Positions 21,945 through 30,811 of a stretch of DNA of 48,368 nucleotides are shown here, in pieces (position 1 is the first letter of the stretch; each line of letters starts with the position of its first letter). The position numbers and the translations under genes were made by a program. The stretch is from Dehalococcoidia bacterium (GTDB lineage: Bacteria > Chloroflexota > Dehalococcoidia > Tepidiformales > Tepidiformaceae). The stretch spans positions 1 to 48,368 of the forward strand of contig VXPF01000136.1 in assembly GCA_009839725.1 (NCBI GenBank). The letters run 5' to 3'. The notes under the pieces were generated by a model. It worked only from the letters and a program-made list of their open reading frames with translations, ran no database searches and was not told the DNA's origin.

Positions 21945-22915
21945 TCCGCGCGCTCCTCTCCGGCGGCATCAGCTTCGCGCTCACGATCGGGCTCGGCTGG
22001 CCGATGGTCCAGTACCTGCGCGCACAGCGCGCGGGCAAGGCGATCAGCGAGGACCAGCCCGCCTCCCACCAGTCGAAGGCGGGAACGCCGACCTTCGGCG
22101 GCCTCATCATCTGGGTGCCGACGCTGATCGTGACGGCGATCGCGATCGACTGGCTCGACCACCGCTCGATCCTGCTGCCGCTCGGGATGATCGCCGCCAC
22201 CGGGGCGATCGGCTTCATCGACGACCTGGGGACGCTGCAGGAACGGGTCGGGTTCCGCGCGGGGCTGCCCTGGCGGGTCAAGATCACGCTGCTCACGCTG
22301 CTCGCCGTCGGCGCGGCCTGGGTGCTCTACGGCGAGCTCGACGTGGAGTCCGTGAACGTGCCCTGGGCGGGGAGCTACGCGCTCGGCCCGGCCTACATGG
22401 TCATCGCCATCGTCACGATCGTAGCGACGACGAGCGCGGTGGCGGTGACGGACGGGCTCGACACGCTTGCCGGCGGCACGACGCTCTTCGCCTTCATCGC
22501 CTACGGCGTCATCGCGTTCGTCCAGGGGCAGGACTTCGTGGCGACGTTCGCCTTCATCATCGCGGGGGCCAACCTCGGATTCCTCTGGTACAACGCGCAC
22601 CCCGCCCGCGTGTTCATGGGAGATACCGGAGCGCTCGCGCTCGGGTCGAGTCTCGCGATCGTGGCGCTCATGACGGGCCACTGGCTGCTGCTGCCGCTGA
22701 TCGGGCTCGTGTTCGTGGCGAACGCGGTCAGCAACCTCATCCAGATTGGCTACTACCGCCTGAGCGGGGGCAAGCGAATCTTCCGGCGGGCGCCGCTCCA
22801 CCACCACTTCGAGGAACTGGGCTGGCCCGAGACGCAGATCGTGACCCGCTTCTGGGTCGTGGGCATCGTGGCCGCGATGGTCGGCGTCGCGCTCGCACTG
22901 GCGGTACCGGAGTGA
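21941..22915 (+). CDS. mraY: Phospho-N-acetylmuramoyl-pentapeptide transferase MraY
   Basis: 324 aa, ATG overlapping the murF stop. A polytopic membrane protein with about ten hydrophobic helices. Family motifs: KAGTPTFGGL, GAIGFIDDLGTLQ (catalytic Asp pair), AVTDGLDTLAGGTT, VFMGDTGALALG and RAPLHHHFEELGW. Known: transfers phospho-MurNAc-pentapeptide to undecaprenyl phosphate, giving lipid I. Length is slightly below the usual 320-360 aa but complete. Next junction, with murD, is GTGA. Confidence 0.97.
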   Translation: MIRALLSGGISFALTIGLGWPMVQYLRAQRAGKAISEDQPASHQSKAGTPTFGGLIIWVPTLIVTAIAIDWLDHRSILLPLGMIAATGAIGFIDDLGTLQERVGFRAGLPWRVKITLLTLLAVGAAWVLYGELDVESVNVPWAGSYALGPAYMVIAIVTIVATTSAVAVTDGLDTLAGGTTLFAFIAYGVIAFVQGQDFVATFAFIIAGANLGFLWYNAHPARVFMGDTGALALGSSLAIVALMTGHWLLLPLIGLVFVANAVSNLIQIGYYRLSGGKRIFRRAPLHHHFEELGWPETQIVTRFWVVGIVAAMVGVALALAVPE

Positions 22916-24315
22916 CGATGATGGTGGAACAGCGAACCGCGGCGGAACTCCCGGACATCGAGGGCGCGCGCGCCCTCGTCTACTCGCTCGGGATCGAGGG
23001 GCGCGACCTGGCGCGCTGGCTGCTCGCGCGGGGCGCCTCCGTGACGATGGCCGACAGCCGCACGGAGCAGCAGCTCGAAGCGGCCGGCGCGGCTCCGCCG
23101 GACGGCGTCGAGCGCACGGTCCGGGGCGAGCTCGTCGACCCGGAAGGGTTCGACCTGCTGGCCGTGTCGCAGTCGGTGTTGCGAGACCACCCAAACATCA
23201 TCCGCGCGCACGAGCTGGGCATCCCCGTGGTGTCGCAGCTGGCGCTGGCCCTGCGGCTGTGCCCCGGACGAGTCGTGGGAATCACGGGATCGAGCGGAAA
23301 GTCGACGACGACGGCGCTTGTGGGGGCGATGGCGGAGCGCGCGGGCATGGACCACCTCGTCGGGGGGAACCTCGGCGGGTCGCTCCTCGACCGCATCGAG
23401 AGCGTGGCGGAGACGACGAGCGTCATCCTCGAGATGAGCCACACGCAGCTGCAGTACACGGACCGGTCGCCAGCGATCGCGGCGATCACGAACATCACGC
23501 CGAACCACCTCGACCAGTTCAGCTGGCCCGATTACGTGGACCTGAAGCGCAGCATCCTGCAGTACCAGGACAGCGACGGCCTCGCCATCTTGAACGCCGA
23601 CGACGAGACTAGCCGCGAGCTGCGAGCAGACGTGCGCGGGCGACTCGCCGAGGTCTCGCTCTCCGGGCCGGTTGCCGGCAACGGGGCGTGGCTGGACGGC
23701 GACGCCATCATGTCGCGCCGGGGAGGCGCGGCCGAGCGCGTGGCCTCGACCTCGAACCTGCGCATGCGCGGACGCCACAACGTCGCGAATGCCGTGCTTG
23801 CCGTGGCAATCGCGGGGACTATGGGGCTTCCGCGAGAGGCGATCGCGGAAACGCTGGGCCGCTTCCCGGGGCTGCCCCACCGCCTGCAGATGGTCGGGCG
23901 GGCCCACGGCGCCGTCTGGATCAACGACAGCATCGCGACCTCGCCGGAGCGAGCGGTGGCAGCGCTGGAGGCCGTGACCGAGCCCGCTATCCTGCTGCTC
24001 GGGGGGCGCGAGAAGGACCTGCCCCTCGGCAAGCTGCGGGCAGCCGCCGGCGACCGTTGCCGGGCGGCCATCTGCTTCGGCGAAGCGGCGACGCCGTTCG
24101 CGGAGGCGATGGCGGGCGCAATCGAGACGGTCGTGCGGGTGGAGACGCTGGAGGAGGCAATCGCCGCCGCCGCGACCATCGCTCGCGAGGGTGACGTGGT
24201 GCTGCTCTCGCCGGCCGGTACGAGCTTCGACACCTACCCGCGCTTCGAGGCGCGGGGAGAGGCGTTCGCGGCGCTGGTGACAGCGCTGGAGGGATTCGAG
24301 GAGGTGTCGCCATAG
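22912..24315 (+). CDS. murD: UDP-MurNAc-L-alanine--D-glutamate ligase MurD
   Basis: 467 aa from the GTG overlapping the mraY stop; ATGs at 22918 and 22921 are alternatives. Seen: N-terminal Rossmann-like UMA-binding domain, the ATP loop GITGSSGKST (123-132), the HTQLQYTD and NITPNHLDQF segments of the central domain, and GLPHRLQMVGRAHGAVWINDSIATSPERAV with LLLGGREKDLPL in the C-terminal domain, as in MurD. Known: adds D-Glu to UDP-MurNAc-L-Ala. The stop TAG overlaps an ATA that appears to start ftsW, and an AGGAGGT lies inside the end of this gene. Confidence 0.95.
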   Translation: MTMMVEQRTAAELPDIEGARALVYSLGIEGRDLARWLLARGASVTMADSRTEQQLEAAGAAPPDGVERTVRGELVDPEGFDLLAVSQSVLRDHPNIIRAHELGIPVVSQLALALRLCPGRVVGITGSSGKSTTTALVGAMAERAGMDHLVGGNLGGSLLDRIESVAETTSVILEMSHTQLQYTDRSPAIAAITNITPNHLDQFSWPDYVDLKRSILQYQDSDGLAILNADDETSRELRADVRGRLAEVSLSGPVAGNGAWLDGDAIMSRRGGAAERVASTSNLRMRGRHNVANAVLAVAIAGTMGLPREAIAETLGRFPGLPHRLQMVGRAHGAVWINDSIATSPERAVAALEAVTEPAILLLGGREKDLPLGKLRAAAGDRCRAAICFGEAATPFAEAMAGAIETVVRVETLEEAIAAAATIAREGDVVLLSPAGTSFDTYPRFEARGEAFAALVTALEGFEEVSP

Positions 24316-25487
24316 CCGTCACCCCCAACCGCCGCTGGTCCGTTCGGGGCCCCGACTACACGCTGCTGACGCTGATCGCGGTGCTGACGATCACGGGGCT
24401 CGTGGCGGTGTACAGCGCCAGCTTCGTGATCGGCCTCGCGCAGTTCTCCGACTCCAACCACTTCATCATCCGGCAGACGATGTGGGCGGTGCTGGGCGGG
24501 GTGCTGCTGGTGGCAGCCATGCGCACCGACTACCACGTCCTGCGGCGCCTGGCCGTGCCGCTGATGGTCGTGACGCTGGGACTGCTGCTGTTCACGCTGA
24601 TTCTGGGCTCGGAGGCGGGCGGCGCGCAGCGCTGGTTGACCCTCGGAGGCTTCAGCCTGCAGCCGGCCGAGTTCGCCAAGCTGAGCGTCATCGTCTACCT
24701 GGCGGCGTGGCTCAACGCGCGGGGCGACACCGTGCGGAGCTTCGAGCACGGGCTGATGCCGTTCATCATCATCATCAGCGCGATCGGGCTGCTGCTCATG
24801 CTGCAGCCCGACCTGGGTACGACCGGAATCATCCTCGCGATCACGGTCACGATGTTCTGGGCAGCGGGCGCGACCTTCCTGCAGATGAGCGCCCTGTTCG
24901 TCTCGGGCGGCATCGCGGTTGTCTCGCTGGCGGTGATCGAGGGGTACCGGCTGGACCGCCTCTCCGCCTTCCTCAGCGCCGAGTCCGATCCGCTGGGAAG
25001 CGGGTTCCAGACGCTGCAGTCGCTCATCGCACTCGGAAACGGCGGCGCGACCGGGCTCGGCCTGGGCGCGAGCCGAGGGAAGTTCTTCTACGTGCCCGAG
25101 AGCCACACCGACGGCATCTTCGCGATCCTGGGCGAGGAGCTGGGTTTGGTGGCGACGAGCGCCGTCGTGGTCCTGTTCGTCACGCTGATGCTCAAGGGCT
25201 ACCAGATCGCGCGGCGCGCCCCGGACCAGTTCGGGTTCCTGCTGGCGACGGGCATCACGACGTGGATCGTCGCGCAGGCGTTCGTGAACATCGGCGGTAT
25301 CACGCGCGTGATCCCGCTGACGGGCGTGCCGTTGCCCTTCCTCAGCTACGGCGGCAGCGCGCTCGCAGCCATCCTCCTGGGAGCGGGCGTGCTCGCGAGC
25401 ATCTCCCGCTTCACGGGAGCGCGCGAGGCGGCACGGGAGCGAACCAGTCCGGACAGGCAGCCCTCCGAGGGGAGGGACGAGTCGTGA
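24312..25487 (+). CDS. ftsW: Lipid II polymerase FtsW (SEDS family), apparent ATA start
   Basis: 391 aa if read from the ATA at 24312. Seen: the N-terminal GPDYTLLTLIAVLTITGLVAVYSAS is the first SEDS helix; then come nine further hydrophobic helices, RWLTLGGFSLQPAEFAKLS, LQPDLGT, PESHTDGIFAILGEELGL and PLTGVPLPFLSYGGSAL. Known: polymerises lipid II for septal wall together with FtsI. Start: no ATG, GTG or TTG exists in frame between 24270 and 24381. The GTG at 24381 would remove half of the first helix. AGGAGGT (24299-24305) lies 6 nt before the ATA, which overlaps the murD stop as ATAG. The gene identity is certain; the start is inferred. Confidence 0.9.
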   Translation: MAVTPNRRWSVRGPDYTLLTLIAVLTITGLVAVYSASFVIGLAQFSDSNHFIIRQTMWAVLGGVLLVAAMRTDYHVLRRLAVPLMVVTLGLLLFTLILGSEAGGAQRWLTLGGFSLQPAEFAKLSVIVYLAAWLNARGDTVRSFEHGLMPFIIIISAIGLLLMLQPDLGTTGIILAITVTMFWAAGATFLQMSALFVSGGIAVVSLAVIEGYRLDRLSAFLSAESDPLGSGFQTLQSLIALGNGGATGLGLGASRGKFFYVPESHTDGIFAILGEELGLVATSAVVVLFVTLMLKGYQIARRAPDQFGFLLATGITTWIVAQAFVNIGGITRVIPLTGVPLPFLSYGGSALAAILLGAGVLASISRFTGAREAARERTSPDRQPSEGRDES

Positions 25488-26569
25488 GGATCGCACTGGC
25501 AGCGGGTGGAACGGCGGGCCACATCTATCCCGCGCTGGCGACGCTGGGGGCGCTGCGCGCGGCGGGCGAGCCCGTGGAAGCGCGCTTCTTCGGCCCGGAC
25601 AACCGGGGAGAACGCGACCTGGTCCGAGGCCACGACGTCCCCTTCGAGACCGTGCCCGCGGCGCCGCTGCGAGGGCGGTCGCCCATCGCGCTGGCGCGCG
25701 GGCTCGTCCGGACGGCGCTGAGCATCGCCACGGCACTGCGAGGGCTGCGCCGGTTCCGTCCCAACGTGATGCTGAGCACCGGGGGCTACGGGAGCTTCCC
25801 GCCGAGCGTGGCGGCGCGCATCCTGCGGCTCCCGCTGGTGGTGTTCCTCCCGGACGTCGAACCAGGCCTAGCGGTGAAGGCCGAGAGCCGGCTGGCGACG
25901 CTCATGGCGGCCGCCACGGAGGCGGCGCTCCCCCGGTTGCCGGCGGAGAAGACGGTCGTGAGCGGCTACCCCGTGCGGGACGCCTTCCGCACGCCCCGGG
26001 AGAGCGCCCGGACGGCTCTGGGCTGGAGCGCGGACGAGCGGGTGCTGCTCGTAGCGGGAGCGACACAGGGGGCGCAGGCGATTAATCGGGCGGTGTGGGA
26101 GGCGCTGGAGCAGCTCTGTGAGCGCGCGCGCGTCGTGCACATCACGGGGCCGGCCGCCTCGGGCGAGGCGGAGGCCGAGCGCTCGGCACTCCCGGACCCG
26201 CTTCGCGGACGGTATGAGCCTGCTCCCTTCCTCGAGGACCTGCCGGCGCTGATGGTCGCAGCCGACCTGGCGGTGATGCGCGCGGGCGCCAGCACGCTGG
26301 GCGAGCTGCCGGCGGCTCGGCTCCCGGCGATCCTCGTGCCGGGCACGTTCGCGGGCGGGCACCAGCGCGAAAACGCGCGCTGGCTGGCCGAGCGCGGCGC
26401 CGCCGTGGTGCTGGAAGAGGCCGACATCGCGACGCTTGAGACGCACATCCTCGACCTGCTGGACGACGACGCGCGGCGGGGAGCGATGGCGGAGGCGGCA
26501 GGGTCCGCCGGTCACGCGGACGGCGCCGAGCGACTGGCCACGATCCTGCGGGAGGTGGCAGCGCGATGA
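25484..26569 (+). CDS. murG: UDP-GlcNAc transferase MurG
   Basis: 361 aa, GTG overlapping the ftsW stop (GTGA). Seen: the N-terminal glycine loop ALAAGGTAGHIYPALA, LSTGGYGSFPPSVAA, the GT-B second domain with VLLVAGATQGAQAINRAV, the UDP-GlcNAc site MRAGASTLGELPAARLPAILVPG and HQRENARWLAERGAA. Known: peripheral membrane enzyme that converts lipid I into lipid II. The N-domain is complete, and length is normal. Confidence 0.96.
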   Translation: MRIALAAGGTAGHIYPALATLGALRAAGEPVEARFFGPDNRGERDLVRGHDVPFETVPAAPLRGRSPIALARGLVRTALSIATALRGLRRFRPNVMLSTGGYGSFPPSVAARILRLPLVVFLPDVEPGLAVKAESRLATLMAAATEAALPRLPAEKTVVSGYPVRDAFRTPRESARTALGWSADERVLLVAGATQGAQAINRAVWEALEQLCERARVVHITGPAASGEAEAERSALPDPLRGRYEPAPFLEDLPALMVAADLAVMRAGASTLGELPAARLPAILVPGTFAGGHQRENARWLAERGAAVVLEEADIATLETHILDLLDDDARRGAMAEAAGSAGHADGAERLATILREVAAR

Positions 26570-27933
26570 CGGAACTTCGCGGACCGGTCCACATCGTCGG
26601 AATCGGCGGGATGCACATGTCGGCCATCGCGCAGCTGCTGCACGAGCGCGGCGAGCGCGTGCAGGGCAGCGACCTCGAGCCCTCGGCGCTGACGCGGAAC
26701 CTTGAGGCGATGGGCGTGCGGGTGTTCACGGAGCACGCGGCGGAGAACCTCGGCGACGCGCGCAGCGTCGCTGCCACGGCGGCGGTCGGCGACGACAACC
26801 CGGAAATCGCGGAGGCGCGCCGGCGGGGGCTGCCCGTGCTGGGGCGGGCCGAGGTCGTGGCGGGACTGATGGAGGGGAAGCGCGTCATCGCCGTTGCCGG
26901 TTCGCACGGGAAGACGACGACGACGAGCCTGATCGCCTTCATCCTGAGCCGGGCGGGACGTCAGCCGATGTACCTCATCGGCGGGGAGAGCCGTGACCTC
27001 GGGGGGAACGCCTCGTGGGGCGGGGGCGATGTCTGCGTGGTGGAGGCTGACGAATACCAGCGCGCCTTCCACGCCTACGAGCCAGACGTTGCCGTCATCA
27101 CCAACATCGACGCCGACCACCTCGACCTGTACGGCACGCCCGAGGCCTACGAGGAGGCGTTCCTCACGTTCGCGCAGCGAGTACGCGAGGGCGGGCGTTT
27201 GTTGGTCGGGGGCGGGAACGCGGGGGCCCGGCGTGTCGGGGAAGCGGCGGAAGGCGCGTTCGGCGTCGAGACGTACGGACTGACGGACACCTGCGACTGG
27301 CAGGCCACCCACCTCACGCTCGCCGACACGGGCGCGTCCTTCACAGTGACGCACGGCGGCGAGCCCCTGGGTGAGCTGACCATCGCGCTCCCCGGGGAGT
27401 ACGCGGTCGAGAACACGCTGGCGGCGGCGGCGGTGTGCCTCGGGGAGGGCGCATCGTTCGCCACCGTCCGCGAGGCGGCCGCCTGCTTCCAGGGCGCGAA
27501 GCGGCGTTTCGAGCACTTGGGCGAGGCGGGCGGCGTGCTCGTCATCGACGAGTACGCCCACCACCCGAGCGAGGTGCGGGCGGTGCTGGCCGCGGCGCGA
27601 ACGCGGTTCCCGGGCAGGAGGCTCATCGGCATCCACCAGCCGCACACGTACAGCCGCATCGCCTACCTGTGGGAGGCATGGCTCGAGTGCTGGGACGGGC
27701 TCGACGAGCTGGTGATCCTGGAGACCTACGCCGCGCGCGAGACGCCCACCGAGGGGCGGGGGGCGGAGGACCTTGCCAGGGAGATAGCGGAGCCCACCGC
27801 CTCCTACGCGGCCGGTTTCGAGGAGGCAGTGGAACAGGCGGCGGCGCTGGCGCGGCCGGGCGACGTGGTGATGACGATCGGCGCGGGGAGCGTGACCGAG
27901 GTGGGGCCGATGTTGCTGGAGGCGCTGGCATGA
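26566..27933 (+). CDS. murC: UDP-MurNAc--L-alanine ligase MurC
   Basis: 455 aa, ATG overlapping the murG stop (ATGA). Seen: VHIVGIGGMHMSAIAQLLHERG at the N-terminus (UDP-MurNAc domain), the ATP loop AGSHGKTTTTS (K116), VEADEYQRAFHAYEPD and ITNIDADHLDLYG in the central domain, and VLVIDEYAHHPSEVRAVLAA plus FQPHTYSR-like HQPHTYSRIAYL at the C-terminus. Known: first Mur ligase of the stem peptide, adding L-Ala. The order murC then murB then ddl is common in Gram-positive-type clusters. Confidence 0.96.
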   Translation: MTELRGPVHIVGIGGMHMSAIAQLLHERGERVQGSDLEPSALTRNLEAMGVRVFTEHAAENLGDARSVAATAAVGDDNPEIAEARRRGLPVLGRAEVVAGLMEGKRVIAVAGSHGKTTTTSLIAFILSRAGRQPMYLIGGESRDLGGNASWGGGDVCVVEADEYQRAFHAYEPDVAVITNIDADHLDLYGTPEAYEEAFLTFAQRVREGGRLLVGGGNAGARRVGEAAEGAFGVETYGLTDTCDWQATHLTLADTGASFTVTHGGEPLGELTIALPGEYAVENTLAAAAVCLGEGASFATVREAAACFQGAKRRFEHLGEAGGVLVIDEYAHHPSEVRAVLAAARTRFPGRRLIGIHQPHTYSRIAYLWEAWLECWDGLDELVILETYAARETPTEGRGAEDLAREIAEPTASYAAGFEEAVEQAAALARPGDVVMTIGAGSVTEVGPMLLEALA

Positions 27934-28838
27934 CGGCGCTTGATCGGCTTGCGACGACGCTGGAAGCGGTGGGCGACGTGCGCCGCAACGAGGCGATGTC
28001 GCGCCACACGACCTTCGGGGTCGGCGGTCCCGCGGACATCTACGTGACGGTTCGCAGCGCGGACGCACTCGCACAGGCGGCCCGCCTCGCGACGGAAGCC
28101 GAAGCGGGGCCGTTCGTGCTGGGGAGCGGGAGCAACATCGTGGTCGCGGACGGGGGCATCCGGGGCGTCGTGATCGACAACCGTGCCCGCAACGAGGAGC
28201 ACAAGGAGCACCGCGTGCGGATCGAGAGCGGGGCGAGCTTCGCGGGCTTTGCGCGGAAGATGTGCCGCGCGGGCGTGGCGGGGCTGGCCTGGGCGGTCGG
28301 CATTCCGGGAACGCTGGGCGGGGCGGTGGTCTACAACGCCGGCGCCTACGGCGGGTGCCTGGCCGACGTGCTCACGCGCGTGCGGCTGCTCGACACGACC
28401 GAGGGCGACGCCTGGTGGACCGCATCTGACCTGAACCTGACGTACCGGGGCAGCGCCTTCACGCGAGGAACCCTCGCGGGACGCACGGTCCTCGAAGCGG
28501 AGCTCGAGCTCGCCGTGGGGGATGCGGACGCCCTGCTCGCGGAGGCGGGCGGGTACGACAAGCGGCGGCTTACAGCGCAGCCACGCGGCCGCAACGCGGG
28601 GTCGATGTTCACCAACCCGCCGGAGAGCCCCGCGTGGAAGCTGATCGACTCGGTCGGCCTGCGGGGCGAGCGGCGGGGCGACGCGGCCATCAGCGACCAG
28701 CACACCAACTTCTTCGTGAATCTCGGGCAGGCGAGCGCGAGCGACGTGCTCTGGCTCGTGCAGGAAGCGGAACGGCGCGTGCTCGAGACGCACGGCATCC
28801 AGCTCCGGCGGGAAGTCGGCTTCGTGGGGGCGTGGTGA
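27930..28838 (+). CDS. murB: UDP-N-acetylenolpyruvoylglucosamine reductase MurB
   Basis: 302 aa, ATG overlapping the murC stop. Seen: SRHTTFGVGGPADIYV, the FAD-binding LGSGSNIVVADGGIRGVVI, GLAWAVGIPGTLGGAVVYNAGAYGG and NAGSMFTNPPES, with S225 the likely proton donor (AGSxFxNP). This pattern is the shorter type II MurB. Known: NADPH-dependent reduction of UDP-GlcNAc-enolpyruvate to UDP-MurNAc. MurA, which makes its substrate, is not in the window. Confidence 0.95.
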   Translation: MTALDRLATTLEAVGDVRRNEAMSRHTTFGVGGPADIYVTVRSADALAQAARLATEAEAGPFVLGSGSNIVVADGGIRGVVIDNRARNEEHKEHRVRIESGASFAGFARKMCRAGVAGLAWAVGIPGTLGGAVVYNAGAYGGCLADVLTRVRLLDTTEGDAWWTASDLNLTYRGSAFTRGTLAGRTVLEAELELAVGDADALLAEAGGYDKRRLTAQPRGRNAGSMFTNPPESPAWKLIDSVGLRGERRGDAAISDQHTNFFVNLGQASASDVLWLVQEAERRVLETHGIQLRREVGFVGAW

Positions 28839-29890
28839 TGGCGAGGCAGCGCGTGGCGGTCATCTTCGGCGGGCGCTCGGGTGAGCACGAGGTGAGCCTG
28901 CGCAGCGCACGCAGCGTCATGGGCGCGCTCGACGGGGAGCGCTGGGACGTGGCGCCCATCGGCGTGACCCGTTCCGGCGCCTGGCTCTCGGTTGGGGAGA
29001 CCGAGGCGGCACTGGCGGCAGCGGCACAGGCGTTCGAAGCGGGCGGAACGCCGCTCGCGGCGGACGGGGCGCTGGCGGAACTGGGCGCGTGCGACGTTGC
29101 CTTCCCGCTGATCCACGGCACCTACGGCGAGGACGGCTGCCTGCAGGGTCTGCTGGAGATGGCGGGCATTCCCTACGCGGGGGCGGGGGTGGCGGCGAGC
29201 GGGGTCGGGATGGACAAGGCCCTGCAGAAGGCGCTGTTCCGGGAGGCTGGGATTCCCGTTGCGCGTTATGTCGTACTCCGGCGCGGGGAGATCGAAGCGG
29301 ACGGCGAAGAGGCGAGACGCTTCGTCGAGGACGAGGTGGGCTACCCGTGCTTCACGAAGCCCGCGAACGGCGGTTCGAGCATCGGCATCACGCGGGTCGC
29401 CTCGCGTGAGGACCTTGGCGGCGCCCTTGCCGCGGCGCTCGGGCACGACGAGAAGGTGGTGGTAGAGCAGGCGATTGATGGACGCGAGGTGGAGTGCTCC
29501 GTGGTCGGGAACGAAGCGCCGGAGGCGGCGAGGGTCGTGGGCGAAATCGAGCCGGACCGGGAGTTCTACGACTACGACAGCAAGTACGCGACCGATTCGC
29601 AGACGACCCTTCACGTGCCCGCACGGGTCGACACGGAGACGTCCGAACGGGTGCGCGAACTCGCGCGGCGGATGTACCTCGCGATGGGCTGCGAGGGCTA
29701 CGCGCGCGTCGACTTCTTCGTGGGGGCGGATGGCACAGCCACCGGCAGCGAGGTCAACACCATCCCGGGGTTCACGAGCATCAGCATGTTTCCCCGGCTG
29801 TGGGAGGCGAGCGGGCTCGCCTACCCGGATCTCCTCACGCGCATCCTGGACCTCGCCCTGGAGCGGGGGGAACGGGGGGCGGCGCGATGA
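28838..29890 (+). CDS. ddl: D-alanine--D-alanine ligase
   Basis: 350 aa, ATG overlapping the murB stop by one base (TGATG). Seen: VAVIFGGRSGEHEVSLRSA, LIHGTYGEDGCLQGLLEM, the ATP-grasp elements YPCFTKPANGGSSIGITRV and GREVECSVVGN, the omega loop EFYDYDSKYA with its tyrosine, and EVNTIPGFTSISMFPRLWEASG. Known: makes the D-Ala-D-Ala used by MurF. The EFYDYxxKY form is that of D-Ala ligases, not VanA-type D-lactate ligases. It overlaps ftsQ through ATGA. Confidence 0.96.
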   Translation: MARQRVAVIFGGRSGEHEVSLRSARSVMGALDGERWDVAPIGVTRSGAWLSVGETEAALAAAAQAFEAGGTPLAADGALAELGACDVAFPLIHGTYGEDGCLQGLLEMAGIPYAGAGVAASGVGMDKALQKALFREAGIPVARYVVLRRGEIEADGEEARRFVEDEVGYPCFTKPANGGSSIGITRVASREDLGGALAAALGHDEKVVVEQAIDGREVECSVVGNEAPEAARVVGEIEPDREFYDYDSKYATDSQTTLHVPARVDTETSERVRELARRMYLAMGCEGYARVDFFVGADGTATGSEVNTIPGFTSISMFPRLWEASGLAYPDLLTRILDLALERGERGAAR

Positions 29891-30789
29891 TCAGGCGGCA
29901 CGACCAGCCGAAGCCTCAACAGAAGCCCGAGCGCAACCGGATCGTGCGCCGCAAGCGGCCCCCGACCGCGGACGCCCCCGCCCGAGCCTCGCGAACCCCC
30001 ACGCCAACGGGCGAGAAGCAGGCCGTGGGCCGGCGGCAACTGCGGCTGGGTACGAACCTGTCGGCGCTCGGTCGGCGAGGGCGCTCGTGGCTGCGGGCGC
30101 GCTGGATGCCCGTGGCAGCGGCCGCCGCCCTGCTGGCGGTGGCGGGGGCGGGCGCCTGGGCGTGGCACTCGCCAATGCTGCGGGTCGGGGAGGTAGAGGT
30201 GGTGGGGGCGGTCTCGACGACGGAGAGCGACATCCTTCAGCGAGTCGACTTCTGGGGCGAGCGCATGTTCACCGCCAACCTGAGCCGTGCGGAGGGCGCG
30301 ATCGCGGAGCTGCCGCTGGTCGCCTCGGTGGAGATAGACCGTGTGTGGCCGGGGACCGTTCGCATCACCGTGCGCGAGCGGGAGCCGTGGGGGTCGTGGG
30401 AGCAGGCGGGGGTGCGCTACACCATCGACCGGGAGGGGTACGTGCTGGGACACCGAGATCCTCCCGAGGGCTCGACGACGATCGTGAGCAACGAGTCCTA
30501 CTCGCTGCGGGCGGGCGACCGGGTGGACTACCACGCGGTGGCCGCGGCGGCGGAGATCACCAGCCAGATCGAAAAGGCGCTGGGCACGTGGGCCGTGGAG
30601 CTCACGTACTCGCCCGGCGAGGGCATTCGCGTTCGCACGGCGGATGGGCAGACGGCGCTGCTCGGGGATTCGAGCGGCATCGCCTACAAGCTCGCCGTCT
30701 GGGCGCGAGTGGCTGAGGAGGCCACCGCCCGGAACATCACCTACTCAACCATCGACCTGCGGTTCGGGGACAGGCCCGTGCTGCGGTGA
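29887..30789 (+). CDS. ftsQ: Division protein FtsQ/DivIB with a long basic cytoplasmic tail
   Basis: 300 aa, ATG overlapping the ddl stop. Seen: a basic, proline-rich cytoplasmic tail of about 72 residues (RRHDQPKPQQKPERNRIVRR and similar), one transmembrane helix (about 74-92), a POTRA domain (about 97-165; LRVGEVEVVGAVSTTESDIL) and a beta domain ending in YSTIDLRFGDRPVLR, as usual in FtsQ. Known: links FtsL/FtsB to the divisome. The tail is long compared with E. coli. Twenty-two nt separate it from ftsA, ending the run of overlapping genes. Confidence 0.92.
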   Translation: MIRRHDQPKPQQKPERNRIVRRKRPPTADAPARASRTPTPTGEKQAVGRRQLRLGTNLSALGRRGRSWLRARWMPVAAAAALLAVAGAGAWAWHSPMLRVGEVEVVGAVSTTESDILQRVDFWGERMFTANLSRAEGAIAELPLVASVEIDRVWPGTVRITVREREPWGSWEQAGVRYTIDREGYVLGHRDPPEGSTTIVSNESYSLRAGDRVDYHAVAAAAEITSQIEKALGTWAVELTYSPGEGIRVRTADGQTALLGDSSGIAYKLAVWARVAEEATARNITYSTIDLRFGDRPVLR

Positions 30790-30811
30790 AAGACGTCAAC
30801 GAGGGGACATC

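Noticed and set aside
28838-29890. Vancomycin-resistance-type D-Ala-D-Lac ligase
   Set aside because: The omega loop has the EFYDYxxKY form of D-Ala-D-Ala ligases and the gene sits in the dcw cluster.
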